Source: an uncultured Clostridia bacterium
Lineage (GTDB): Bacteria; Bacillota; Clostridia; Monoglobales; Monoglobaceae
Direction of reading: 5' to 3'
Length of the DNA: 48,335 nucleotides
Assembly (NCBI GenBank): GCA_934463175.1
Contig: CAKSIW010000011.1
Span: forward strand, 1 to 48,335
The notes under the pieces are model-generated. The model saw only the letters and a list, made by a program, of their open reading frames with translations, was not told where the DNA came from and ran no database searches. The translations under genes and the position numbers were made by a program. This document shows, piece after piece, positions 16,372 to 23,276 of the stretch; position 1 is the first letter of the stretch, and every line of letters begins with the position of its first letter.

Positions 16372-17811
16372 TTAATATGCCTTTCCCCAATATACCATTT
16401 TCTTTGCAGGCTTTCCGCAGCATATGCACCTGTCGGAAAGTGTTTCCTGCTCAAACGGCATACAGCGTGAGGTTGCGCCGGTGTCCTCTTTGATTTTTTC
16501 CTCGCACTCAAGCTCGCCGCACCACATCGCCTTGACAAATCCGCCTTTTTCGGCAATCAGCTTTGAAAATTCGTCATAGCTCGTCGCCGTGCTTGTTTTT
16601 TCCTCACGGTTTTTGAGTGCCGCATCATACATTTCCTTCTGAATCAGTTCAAGGTGACGCTCAACTTCTTCTTCAATGTTATCAAGCGAAACAAAGAACT
16701 TCTCGCGTGTTGTGCGGCTGACAAGAACCGCCTGATTTTTTTCTATGTCCTTCGGACCGATTTCAATTCTGAGCGGAACGCCCTTCATTTCATATTCACT
16801 GAACTTCCAGCCCGGTGACTTGTCACTCGCGTCAAGCTTAACCCTGAATTTTGCCGCAAGCTGTGTCCTCAGAGCCACGGCACGTTCCAAAACGCCCTCC
16901 TTATGCTGTGCAACAGGTATTATAACCGCCTGAACAGGCGCAATTCTCGGCGGAAGCTTGAGACCCGCGTCGTCACCGTGAACCATGATTATCGCACCGA
17001 TGATACGCGTTGACATGCCCCATGAGGTCTGATGAACATAGTGCTGTTCGTTGTCCTCACCGGTGAACTGTATGTCAAAGGCACGCGCAAAACCGTCGCC
17101 GAAGTTGTGGCTGGTTCCCGACTGAAGAGCCTTTCCGTCATGCATCATGCTCTCGATTGTGTATGTCGCATGAGCACCCGCAAATTTTTCCTTGTCCGTC
17201 TTTCTTCCCTTTATGACAGGAATTGCAAGAGTGTTTTCGCAGAAGTCCGCATATACGTTCAGCATACGCAGAGTCTCCGCCTCCGCCTCCTCCTCGGTTG
17301 CGTGAGCGGTGTGACCCTCCTGCCAGAGAAATTCCATGCTGCGCAGGAACGGTCTTGTTGTTTTTTCCCATCTCACAACGCTGCACCACTGATTGTAGAG
17401 CTTGGGCAGGTCACGGTATGAGTGAATTATGTTTGCATAGTGGTCGCAGAAAAGCGTCTCTGATGTCGGACGCACGCAAAGCCGCTCCGCAAGCGGTTCA
17501 CAGCCTCCGTGAGTTACCCATGCAACCTCAGGTGCAAAGCCCTCAACGTGATCCTTTTCGCGCTGAAGCAGACTTTCGGGAATGAACATGGGCATATAGA
17601 CATTTTCATGCCCCGTTTCCTTGAACTTTGCGTCAAGTCCCTTCTGAATGTTTTCCCATATCGCATAGCCGTACGGCTGAATCACCATGCAGCCTCTCAC
17701 GTTTGAATATTCAACCAGCTTTGCTTTCTTGATTATATCTGTATACCATTGAGCAAAATCCTCATTCATGGAGGTTATTGCCTCAACGAGCTTTTTTTCT
17801 TCCTTTGCCAA
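16372..17811 (-). CDS. proS: Prolyl-tRNA synthetase (short, archaeal/eukaryote-like form)
   Basis: This is a class II synthetase of the ProS type 3 form, about 479 residues, without the editing domain of the long bacterial form. Motifs: MFIPESLLQREKDHVEGFAPE, RPTSETLFCDHYA, the motif-2 region WEKTTRPFLRSMEFLWQEGHTAHA, and GTSHNFGDGFARAF. The C-terminus has a zinc-like cysteine set (CMPFEQ, CICCGKPA) and ends KMVYWGKAY. An ATG 57 bases further upstream has no ribosome binding site and coincides with the predicted transcription start, so I chose the TTG at 17811, which has a GGAAGGA site and starts MAKEEKKLVE like homologues. No T-box leader is present. Confidence 0.95.
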   Translation of the reverse strand: MAKEEKKLVEAITSMNEDFAQWYTDIIKKAKLVEYSNVRGCMVIQPYGYAIWENIQKGLDAKFKETGHENVYMPMFIPESLLQREKDHVEGFAPEVAWVTHGGCEPLAERLCVRPTSETLFCDHYANIIHSYRDLPKLYNQWCSVVRWEKTTRPFLRSMEFLWQEGHTAHATEEEAEAETLRMLNVYADFCENTLAIPVIKGRKTDKEKFAGAHATYTIESMMHDGKALQSGTSHNFGDGFARAFDIQFTGEDNEQHYVHQTSWGMSTRIIGAIIMVHGDDAGLKLPPRIAPVQAVIIPVAQHKEGVLERAVALRTQLAAKFRVKLDASDKSPGWKFSEYEMKGVPLRIEIGPKDIEKNQAVLVSRTTREKFFVSLDNIEEEVERHLELIQKEMYDAALKNREEKTSTATSYDEFSKLIAEKGGFVKAMWCGELECEEKIKEDTGATSRCMPFEQETLSDRCICCGKPAKKMVYWGKAY

Positions 17812-17873
17812 AACTATCCTTCCCTTCAATCTGCAATTAGCATACTTTCCGCCCTTGCGGTAATCCATATTTT

Positions 17874-17902
17874 AGTATAATGTAAAATCGCACATCTGTC
17901 AA
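17874..17902 (-). promoter_or_regulatory. Sigma-A promoter of proS
   Basis: TTGACA (17902-17897) and TATACT (17879-17874) on the minus strand are 17 bases apart. Transcription should start near 17867, about 55 bases before the TTG start. This excludes an upstream T-box. Confidence 0.85.
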
Positions 17903-17960
17903 GCATTTGAAGCATAAATTTTACATTGTAACAAAAAAATAATATTTGAATTTGAACATA

Positions 17961-18006
17961 AAAAATCCGCTGTCCGAATAAATCTTCCGGACAGCGGATT
18001 TTTTAT
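17961..18006 (-). terminator. Rho-independent terminator after copA
   Basis: ATCCGCTGTCCG pairs with CGGACAGCGGAT; T-rich flanks on both sides mean it could act in both directions. Confidence 0.88.
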
Positions 18007-18017
18007 GTTTTTTGACA

Positions 18018-18227
18018 TTATCCTACCGAAATCACCTTGTAGCCCTGTTCCTCAACCGCAGCACGAAGCTTATCGTCCGAAACCTCCGCCGAAAGCGTGA
18101 TCTGTGCCGTGCCGTTTTCATGGCTCACCTTGGCCTCGGCAACCCCCGGAAGTCCTTCAAGCGTACTCTTCACCCTCGACTCACAGTGTCCGCACATCAT
18201 TCCCTCGATTTTCATTGTTTTTTCCAT
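18018..18227 (-). CDS. copZ: Possible separate CopZ-like copper chaperone from internal start within copA
   Basis: Inside the copA frame an ATG at 18227 is preceded by AGAGGAGAAGAAA, a strong Shine-Dalgarno site with six-base spacing. Initiation here would give a free 69-residue protein, MEKTMKIEGMMCGHCES onward, which is the size and sequence type of stand-alone CopZ chaperones. Such chaperones carry Cu(I) to CopA and to the repressor CsoR. Whether both products are made is an inference from the ribosome binding site; the sequence shows only that it is possible. The linker before it (KQRKEEKK) looks like a former intergenic region read through. Confidence 0.5.
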   Translation of the reverse strand: MEKTMKIEGMMCGHCESRVKSTLEGLPGVAEAKVSHENGTAQITLSAEVSDDKLRAAVEEQGYKVISVG

Positions 18228-20519
18228 TTTCTTCTCCTCTTTTCTTTGTTTGTTGTTTTTTCCGTATATATTAAACAGATTAAGTCTCAATGCATTTGTG
18301 ACAACACAGAAGCTTGAAAGACTCATTGCCGCCGCTCCGAACATCGGATTCAGCGTCAAGCCGAACACCGGAATCCAGACGCCTGCGGCAAGCGGTATGC
18401 CAATCACATTATAGATGAATGCCCAGAACAGGTTCTCGTGGATATTTCTGAGCGTCGCACGGCTCAGCCTGATTGCCGCCGCAGCATCGCGCAGACTGCT
18501 TTTCATCAGCACAACGTCCGCCGCATCAATCGCAACGTCAGCTCCCGCACCGATTGCAATTCCCGTATCGGCACGGGTCAGTGCGGGCGCATCGTTTATT
18601 CCGTCACCCACCATCGCACAGCTGCCCTGCTCCCCGAGACGCCTTATGACCTCCTCCTTGCCATCGGGCAAAACATCGGATATGACCTCATCAACCCCCG
18701 TCTGACGTCCGATTGCCTCGGCTGTTCTTTTGTTGTCCCCCGTCAGCATGACCGTTCTGATTCCCAGGCTCTTCAGCTCGCTGACAGCTTGTGCGCTGTC
18801 GGGCTTGATTACATCTGCCGCAGCAATAATTCCTGCAAGCTTTGAATTTATGCAGAACAGCAGCGGTGTTTTGCCCTCCGATGCCAATATATCGCACTGC
18901 TTGGCAACAGAGCTTGATATTTCTGTTTTTCCTCCGATAAATTTTCGGCTTCCGCCCTCCAGCAGGTCACCGTTCCGCTGTGCAGACAGCCCGTTTCCGA
19001 CATGAACGCTGAAGCCGGTCACTTCATCTGCCGTAATCCCGAGTTCATCTGCCTTCTGCATAACCGCAGACGCAAGGGGGTGCTCACTCTTGCTCTCCAA
19101 AGCCGCAGCAAGCTTCAAAAGCTCCGTCTCCGAAACACCGTCCGACGGAATTATATCCGTCACCTTAGGCTCTCCCATGGTTATTGTACCTGTTTTGTCA
19201 AGTGCCGCAATTTTCGTCTTGCCCGTTCTTTCAAGTGCCGCCGCTGATTTGAACAGAATACCGTGCCTTGCGCCCGCTCCGCTTCCGACCATAATTGCCA
19301 CAGGAGTTGCAAGCCCCAAAGCACACGGACAGCTGATGACAAGCACCGAAATTCCTCTTGCAAGTGCAAATCCGACGCTTTGCCCCGCAAACAGCCAAAC
19401 CGCCGCTGTCACTGCCGCAATTGCAATTACGGTCGGAACAAAAACTCCCGAAACCTTGTCAGCCGCTTTTGCAACAGGAGCCTTTGACGCCGAAGCATCG
19501 CTGACCATTTTGATTATTTTTGACAAAGCCGTGTCCTCTCCGACTCCCGTTGCCTCACAGCGTATGAAGCCGAGCGTGTTTATTGTTGCAGCCGAAACGG
19601 TATCGCCCTCGGTTTTGTCAACAGGCATACTCTCGCCCGTCAATGCCGCCTCATTAACCGTACCCGAGCCCTCAACAACAACGCCGTCAGCAGGAATACT
19701 CTCGCCCGAACGAACAACAAAAACATCGCCCTTTTTCAGTTCTTCAACGGGGATTGCCGTTTCCTTGCCGTCTCTGATAACCGTTGCAGTCTGCGGCGCA
19801 AGCTTCATCAGGCTTTTGAGCGCATTGGTTGTCTTGCCCTTGGAATATGCCTCAAGCATTTTCCCCACGGTAATCAGTGTCAGAATCATTGCCGCAGATT
19901 CAAAGTAAAACTCATGCATATAATGCATAACCTGAGCCGAATCTCCGTTCAGCTGTGCATCGGTCATTGCAAACAGTGCATATGTGCTGTAGATAAACGC
20001 AGCCCCTGCACCCATTGCCACAAGAGTATCCATATTCGGGGCTTTATGAAAAGCCGCCTTAATTCCGCTGACAAAAAAGCGTTGATTTATGACCATAACC
20101 GCCCCCGTCAGAAGAAGCTGGGCAATGCCCATGGCAACGTGGTTTTCCGCAATTGCTGACGGCAGAGGCCACCCCCACATCATATGCCCCATCGACATAT
20201 ACATCAAAACGGCAAGAAACACAAGCGACGAAAGCAGCCTTGTTCTCAAGCCCGACAGCTCGCGGCTTTCCTCCGCTTCATTGTCCTGCACCTTCGTTTT
20301 CTGAGCAGCTTCCCCCTTCACCTCTGCGCCGTAGCCTGCCTTTTCAACCGCGCGTATTATCTCATCATCGGACGCCGTGCCTTCAACCGTCATCGAATTT
20401 GTCAGCAGATTCACCGCACATTCCGAAACTCCCCCGACAGCCGAAACAGCCTTTTCCACACGTGTACTGCATGCCGCACAGCTCATTCCCGTGACTGTAT
20501 ATTGTTTCATCTGTTGCAC
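18018..20519 (-). CDS. copA: Copper-translocating P-type ATPase with fused C-terminal CopZ-like domain
   Basis: This 833-residue P1B ATPase exports Cu(I). It has an N-terminal heavy-metal-associated domain (MSCAACS, cysteines 14 and 17), the phosphatase motif LTGESMPVDK, the transmembrane copper site CPC (397-399), the phosphorylation motif DKTGT (Asp441), and the HP and GDGINDAP motifs. Unusually, the frame continues past the normal CopA end (LRLNLFNIYGKNN) into a second metal-binding domain of 69 residues with the motif MMCGHCES, which is a CopZ-like chaperone. That domain begins at an ATG (18227) with a well-placed AGGAG six bases upstream, so it may also be made separately. The gene is directly downstream of csoR. 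Confidence 0.96.
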   Translation of the reverse strand: MQQMKQYTVTGMSCAACSTRVEKAVSAVGGVSECAVNLLTNSMTVEGTASDDEIIRAVEKAGYGAEVKGEAAQKTKVQDNEAEESRELSGLRTRLLSSLVFLAVLMYMSMGHMMWGWPLPSAIAENHVAMGIAQLLLTGAVMVINQRFFVSGIKAAFHKAPNMDTLVAMGAGAAFIYSTYALFAMTDAQLNGDSAQVMHYMHEFYFESAAMILTLITVGKMLEAYSKGKTTNALKSLMKLAPQTATVIRDGKETAIPVEELKKGDVFVVRSGESIPADGVVVEGSGTVNEAALTGESMPVDKTEGDTVSAATINTLGFIRCEATGVGEDTALSKIIKMVSDASASKAPVAKAADKVSGVFVPTVIAIAAVTAAVWLFAGQSVGFALARGISVLVISCPCALGLATPVAIMVGSGAGARHGILFKSAAALERTGKTKIAALDKTGTITMGEPKVTDIIPSDGVSETELLKLAAALESKSEHPLASAVMQKADELGITADEVTGFSVHVGNGLSAQRNGDLLEGGSRKFIGGKTEISSSVAKQCDILASEGKTPLLFCINSKLAGIIAAADVIKPDSAQAVSELKSLGIRTVMLTGDNKRTAEAIGRQTGVDEVISDVLPDGKEEVIRRLGEQGSCAMVGDGINDAPALTRADTGIAIGAGADVAIDAADVVLMKSSLRDAAAAIRLSRATLRNIHENLFWAFIYNVIGIPLAAGVWIPVFGLTLNPMFGAAAMSLSSFCVVTNALRLNLFNIYGKNNKQRKEEKKMEKTMKIEGMMCGHCESRVKSTLEGLPGVAEAKVSHENGTAQITLSAEVSDDKLRAAVEEQGYKVISVG

Positions 20520-20530
20520 CTCCTCAATTT

Positions 20531-20833
20531 CTATTTAATAAGCTTTTGCAGAACCGACATCAGTTCATCAAGTGTCTCATCGTTTCCCTGTTTTATGTCA
20601 GTTGCAACGCATGTTCGTATGTGGCTTTCAAGCAAGGTTTTTCCAAAGCTTCCGAGAGCCGCATTCACAGCCGACACCTGAATCAGTATATCCGGACAGT
20701 ATGCGCTTTTTTCAACCATGTTCTTTATTCCGCGGATTTGTCCTTCAATCCGGTTCAGGCGGTTCATCAGCCCTCTGTATTCCTCGTCGGAACGCTCCTT
20801 TGTTTTATGATTACACATTTTGCATTCTTTCAT
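20531..20833 (-). CDS. csoR: CsoR-type copper-sensing transcriptional repressor
   Basis: This 100-residue protein of the CsoR/RcnR (DUF156) family is an all-helical repressor that leaves DNA when it binds Cu(I). The conserved Cys-His-Cys set is visible: YCPDILIQ, then SHIRTCV about 25 residues later. The core LMNRLNRIEGQIRGIKNMVE is typical. It lies 11 bases before copA on the same strand, and its promoter contains a matching inverted repeat, so it most likely represses the csoR-copA operon including itself. The N-terminal CKMCNHK adds two further cysteines of unknown role. Confidence 0.95.
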   Translation of the reverse strand: MKECKMCNHKTKERSDEEYRGLMNRLNRIEGQIRGIKNMVEKSAYCPDILIQVSAVNAALGSFGKTLLESHIRTCVATDIKQGNDETLDELMSVLQKLIK

Positions 20834-20856
20834 TCAAAATGCCCCCTTTTGCATAT

Positions 20857-20885
20857 ATAATATACCCCCTCGGGGTATTTGTCAA
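20857..20885 (-). promoter_or_regulatory. csoR-copA promoter with CsoR operator in the spacer
   Basis: On the minus strand TTGACA (20885-20880) and TATTAT (20862-20857) are 17 bases apart. The spacer contains the inverted repeat ATACCCCCTCGGGGTAT (20862-20878, written on the plus strand), with seven-base arms. C/G runs flanked by AT are the known style of CsoR operators. Binding here would block RNA polymerase directly. Confidence 0.85.
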
Positions 20886-20900
20886 GAGTTTTTTTGCAAA

Positions 20901-20927
20901 AAAATAAAAATGCAGACCGCAGTCTGC
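20901..20927 (-). terminator. Rho-independent terminator after the thioesterase gene
   Basis: TGCAGAC (20911-20917) pairs with GTCTGCA (20921-20927, sharing one loop base); on the minus strand it is followed by TTTTTATTTTTTT. It sits between this gene pair and csoR. Confidence 0.8.
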
Positions 20928-20938
20928 ACTCTGTATTT

Positions 20939-21391
20939 TTAAAAAACCTCCCTGCGCCGTTCGCGCCGCAGCTTTGCCGCCTCCCATTCCGCTCTTTCTT
21001 CCTCTGTCACAAGCTCCAGTTCGGGAACGGGTGTCGGTTTTTCGTTTTCATCAATCGCAACCATAACAATATATGCTTCATTAATCAGAACACGCTCTCC
21101 GCTCAGCTTTTCAACATAGCTGTTCACCTTGATTTCCATGGAGGTTGTCCCCACATAGGTGATATATCCCCTGACAATGACCGTATCATTCGCCTTTGCA
21201 GCCTTTCTGAACCGCAGCATGTCAACAAACGCCGTTGTGACATTTTTTCCGCTGTGTCTTCTTGCAACAACCGCCGCAATCTCGTCAATCCACTGCATAA
21301 GCTGACCGCCGAACAGTCTGTTATACCCGTTTATGTTTGAAAGCGTCAGCACATGCACCTGCTCCGCATAAGAATCAGAAACCCTTTTCAT
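20939..21391 (-). CDS. Acyl-CoA thioesterase, hotdog fold (YkhA-like)
   Basis: This 150-residue single-hotdog acyl-CoA thioesterase has the motifs NGYNRLFGGQLMQWIDEIAAV, with the catalytic-site region near residue 30-40, and DTVIVRGYITYVGTTSMEIKV. Family members hydrolyse acyl-CoA to free acid and CoA in the cytoplasm, usually as hexamers. A charged tail (EERAEWEAAKLRRERRREVF) follows the domain. It lies 11 bases after a HAD phosphatase gene on the same strand and ends at its own terminator, so the two probably form a two-gene operon of housecleaning type. Confidence 0.9.
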   Translation of the reverse strand: MKRVSDSYAEQVHVLTLSNINGYNRLFGGQLMQWIDEIAAVVARRHSGKNVTTAFVDMLRFRKAAKANDTVIVRGYITYVGTTSMEIKVNSYVEKLSGERVLINEAYIVMVAIDENEKPTPVPELELVTEEERAEWEAAKLRRERRREVF

Positions 21392-21402
21392 TTAATCACT
21401 CC

Positions 21403-22080
21403 TCAGATTATATCCTTAATTTTATCAAGCGAATCAACAGTAAAATCCGCGTGTATACCGCCCGTTTCCGCCATTTTCCCGTGATTGTACCATATTGTTT
21501 TTATGCCGTATGAGCTTCCGCCCTTTATGTCGGCGGTGGGGGAATCCCCGATTATCACGGTTTCACACGGCAGAACATCGGACAGCTCCGCAAAACAGCC
21601 GTCAAAGAAACCTCGTTCGGGCTTTGCAAAGCCGATTTTCTCGGAAATGAACAGCTTGTCAACATATTTCAGCATTTCCGCACGCGCAAGCCTTTTCTTC
21701 TGCTGTGCAAAGCCTGCATTGCTCGTTATGCAAACGGTATATTTATTCGCAAGATATTCAAGAAGCTCATTCGCACCGTCAACAGGCTCTGCCGCCTCGG
21801 TGATGTACGAAAAAAATCTTTTTTCAAGCACATGCCCGTCAAATTCAATTCCGAGTGCCGAAAGAATCCTTGCCCAGCGCACATCAAACAGCGCGTCTCG
21901 GCTGATTGTGCCCTTTTCCACCTCACGCCACAGACCCTCGTTTATCTCATGAAACCGCTCCGTCACCTCTGGGCCGAACGGCAGTCCAAAGTCCGAAAAT
22001 GCATTCCTCGCCGCATATTCGGCACACTTGTCGAAATCCAGAAGTGTGTTATCCACATCAACAAAAACTGCTTTTATCAT
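21403..22080 (-). CDS. HAD-family hydrolase, YjjG-type nucleotidase
   Basis: This 225-residue haloacid dehalogenase-fold phosphatase has motif I DVDNTLLDFDKC (nucleophile Asp at residue 8), motif II ITSNA, motif III with the conserved lysine in EKIGFAKPERGFFDGCF, and motif IV GDSPTADIKGG. This pattern matches YjjG-like noncanonical pyrimidine nucleotidases, which remove phosphate from dUMP, dTMP or modified nucleotides. The cap domain (about residues 16-95) is of the alpha-helical C1 type. The substrate is an inference from family. It is upstream of and likely co-transcribed with the thioesterase gene. Confidence 0.87.
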   Translation of the reverse strand: MIKAVFVDVDNTLLDFDKCAEYAARNAFSDFGLPFGPEVTERFHEINEGLWREVEKGTISRDALFDVRWARILSALGIEFDGHVLEKRFFSYITEAAEPVDGANELLEYLANKYTVCITSNAGFAQQKKRLARAEMLKYVDKLFISEKIGFAKPERGFFDGCFAELSDVLPCETVIIGDSPTADIKGGSSYGIKTIWYNHGKMAETGGIHADFTVDSLDKIKDII

Positions 22081-22147
22081 ATGTCATCTCCGTTTTATGC
22101 TTTATGTAACCAGTATATCACAGATTTCGTTTTCTTGCAACATAAAA

Positions 22148-22176
22148 ATCCGCTCCGCATAATATGCGGAACGGAT
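22148..22176 (-). terminator. Rho-independent terminator after cotJC
   Basis: ATCCGCTCCGCAT pairs with ATGCGGAACGGAT (one mismatch); the minus strand then reads TTTTTATG. It ends the cotJABC transcript. Confidence 0.8.
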
Positions 22177-22184
22177 TCTTTTTG

Positions 22185-22778
22185 TCAGGACTTTTTCATT
22201 CCCATATAAAAACGGTTTTGGCTCACCGGCTTATTCTGAATTGAATCCAGTGCTTCACCGAATCTTTGAAAATGCACAACCTCACGTTCGCGGAGGAATT
22301 TTATCACATCATTCACATCAGGGTCATCAGAAACCCTCAGTATGTTGTCATAGGTTGCACGCGCCTTTTGCTCTGCTGCCAAGTCCTCATTCAAATCGGC
22401 AATCGGGTCTCCCGTAACCGCAAGCGTTGCAGCCGAAAACGGATCGCCGCCTGCGGAAATCGGATAAACACCCCTGTTGTGGTCGATGAAATACGGCGCC
22501 ATCGGGCTGTTCTCAATCTCTGTTGTCGTTGCATTTTTTGCAAGCTGTGTGATCAGAGTTCCAACCATCTCCAGATGAGCCAGCTCCTCTGTGCCTATGT
22601 CCGTCAGCGTTGCACGTGTTATGCCGTTCGGCATTGAAAACCTCTGTGAAAGGTATCTCATTGCTGCGCCTGCCTCACCGTGCGGACCGCCGTATTGGCT
22701 TACAATAAAGCTTGCAAGCTTCGGATTCGGAGTTTTAATGTTAATCGGATATTGAAGCTTTTTCTGATAATTCCACAT
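22185..22778 (-). CDS. cotJC: Spore coat protein CotJC, manganese catalase family
   Basis: This 197-residue protein, starting MWNYQKKLQYPINIKTPNPK, is of the manganese catalase fold used in the spore inner coat. Di-metal ligands are suggested by the helices containing GEAGAAMRYLSQR, GTEELAHLEMVG (E-x-x-H), AAEQKARATYD and REREVVHFQRFG (E-x-x-x-H). The start has GGGAGGG six bases upstream; a longer frame to 22820 would overlap cotJB and is less likely. It is the last gene of cotJABC and is expected to be made in the mother cell under sigma-E. Confidence 0.94.
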   Translation of the reverse strand: MWNYQKKLQYPINIKTPNPKLASFIVSQYGGPHGEAGAAMRYLSQRFSMPNGITRATLTDIGTEELAHLEMVGTLITQLAKNATTTEIENSPMAPYFIDHNRGVYPISAGGDPFSAATLAVTGDPIADLNEDLAAEQKARATYDNILRVSDDPDVNDVIKFLREREVVHFQRFGEALDSIQNKPVSQNRFYMGMKKS

Positions 22779-22794
22779 ATATTTTCCCTCCCTG

Positions 22795-23037
22795 TCAGTT
22801 CCACGGCCACGGTTCGTCAAGCCATGTCCAGTTCTCCGTGCTGTTCACGTCCGAAACCGTAATCGGACCGTATTCTCTTGCATATTGACTTTTCAGTTCC
22901 TCTGCCTTGTCTCTCATCTGACCGAACAAATACAATCCGATTTTATCATCGGGGTGCGTGTCAAGATAAAGATTCCATTCGTGAGCGGCAAAACAATATG
23001 CCATTATCTGTTTCATGAGGTTTTCTCTTTCATTCAT
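22795..23037 (-). CDS. cotJB: Spore coat protein CotJB
   Basis: This 80-residue CotJB starts MNERENLMKQIMAYCFAAHE and ends with a tryptophan-rich WTWLDEPWPWN. The central WNLYLDTHPDD is the family signature. The ATG overlaps the cotJA stop by eight bases (ATGAATGA), so I reject the 130-residue extension upstream, which runs through cotJA in another frame. CotJB is a coat component that works with CotJA and CotJC; its biochemical role is not known. Confidence 0.93.
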   Translation of the reverse strand: MNERENLMKQIMAYCFAAHEWNLYLDTHPDDKIGLYLFGQMRDKAEELKSQYAREYGPITVSDVNSTENWTWLDEPWPWN

Positions 23038-23215
23038 TGCACCCGTCCCCCTTTTCACCGAATTGCTTTCCATACACCCCGAGCGGAAGGTCAAGAGGCG
23101 GAAAAATCGTTCCTCTCGACAAACCCGTTTCGGGGTCATACAAATTTCTGTCGTCTGCTTTCTGTATCGGTACATATGCATATCCAACCGCCATATTGCA
23201 GCTGTTTTCGGGCAT
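23030..23215 (-). CDS. cotJA: Spore coat-associated protein CotJA
   Basis: This 61-residue protein starts MPENSCNMAVGYAYVPIQKA and contains the proline-rich FPPLDLPLGVYGKQF typical of CotJA, needed to assemble CotJC in the coat. I took the ATG at 23215 because AAAGGA precedes it; an upstream extension to 23287 has no such support and would leave almost no promoter space before spoIIE. The AT-rich gap upstream (23216-23276) contains CATATAAT, which could serve a mother-cell promoter, but I cannot define it with confidence. Confidence 0.9.
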   Translation of the reverse strand: MPENSCNMAVGYAYVPIQKADDRNLYDPETGLSRGTIFPPLDLPLGVYGKQFGEKGDGCNE

Positions 23216-23276
23216 ATAAATCAAATCCTTTCTTTTTCGACTTACAATACCATTATATGTGCATATGTGCCAAATG

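Noticed and set aside
17812..17900. T-box leader before proS
   Set aside because: The promoter lies about 55 bases from the TTG start, too short for a T-box, and no AGGGTGGNACCGCG-type core is seen.
19090..19908. Plus-strand open frame of 272 codons opposite copA
   Set aside because: Antisense shadow of the copper ATPase with low-complexity Ala/Ser/Pro content.
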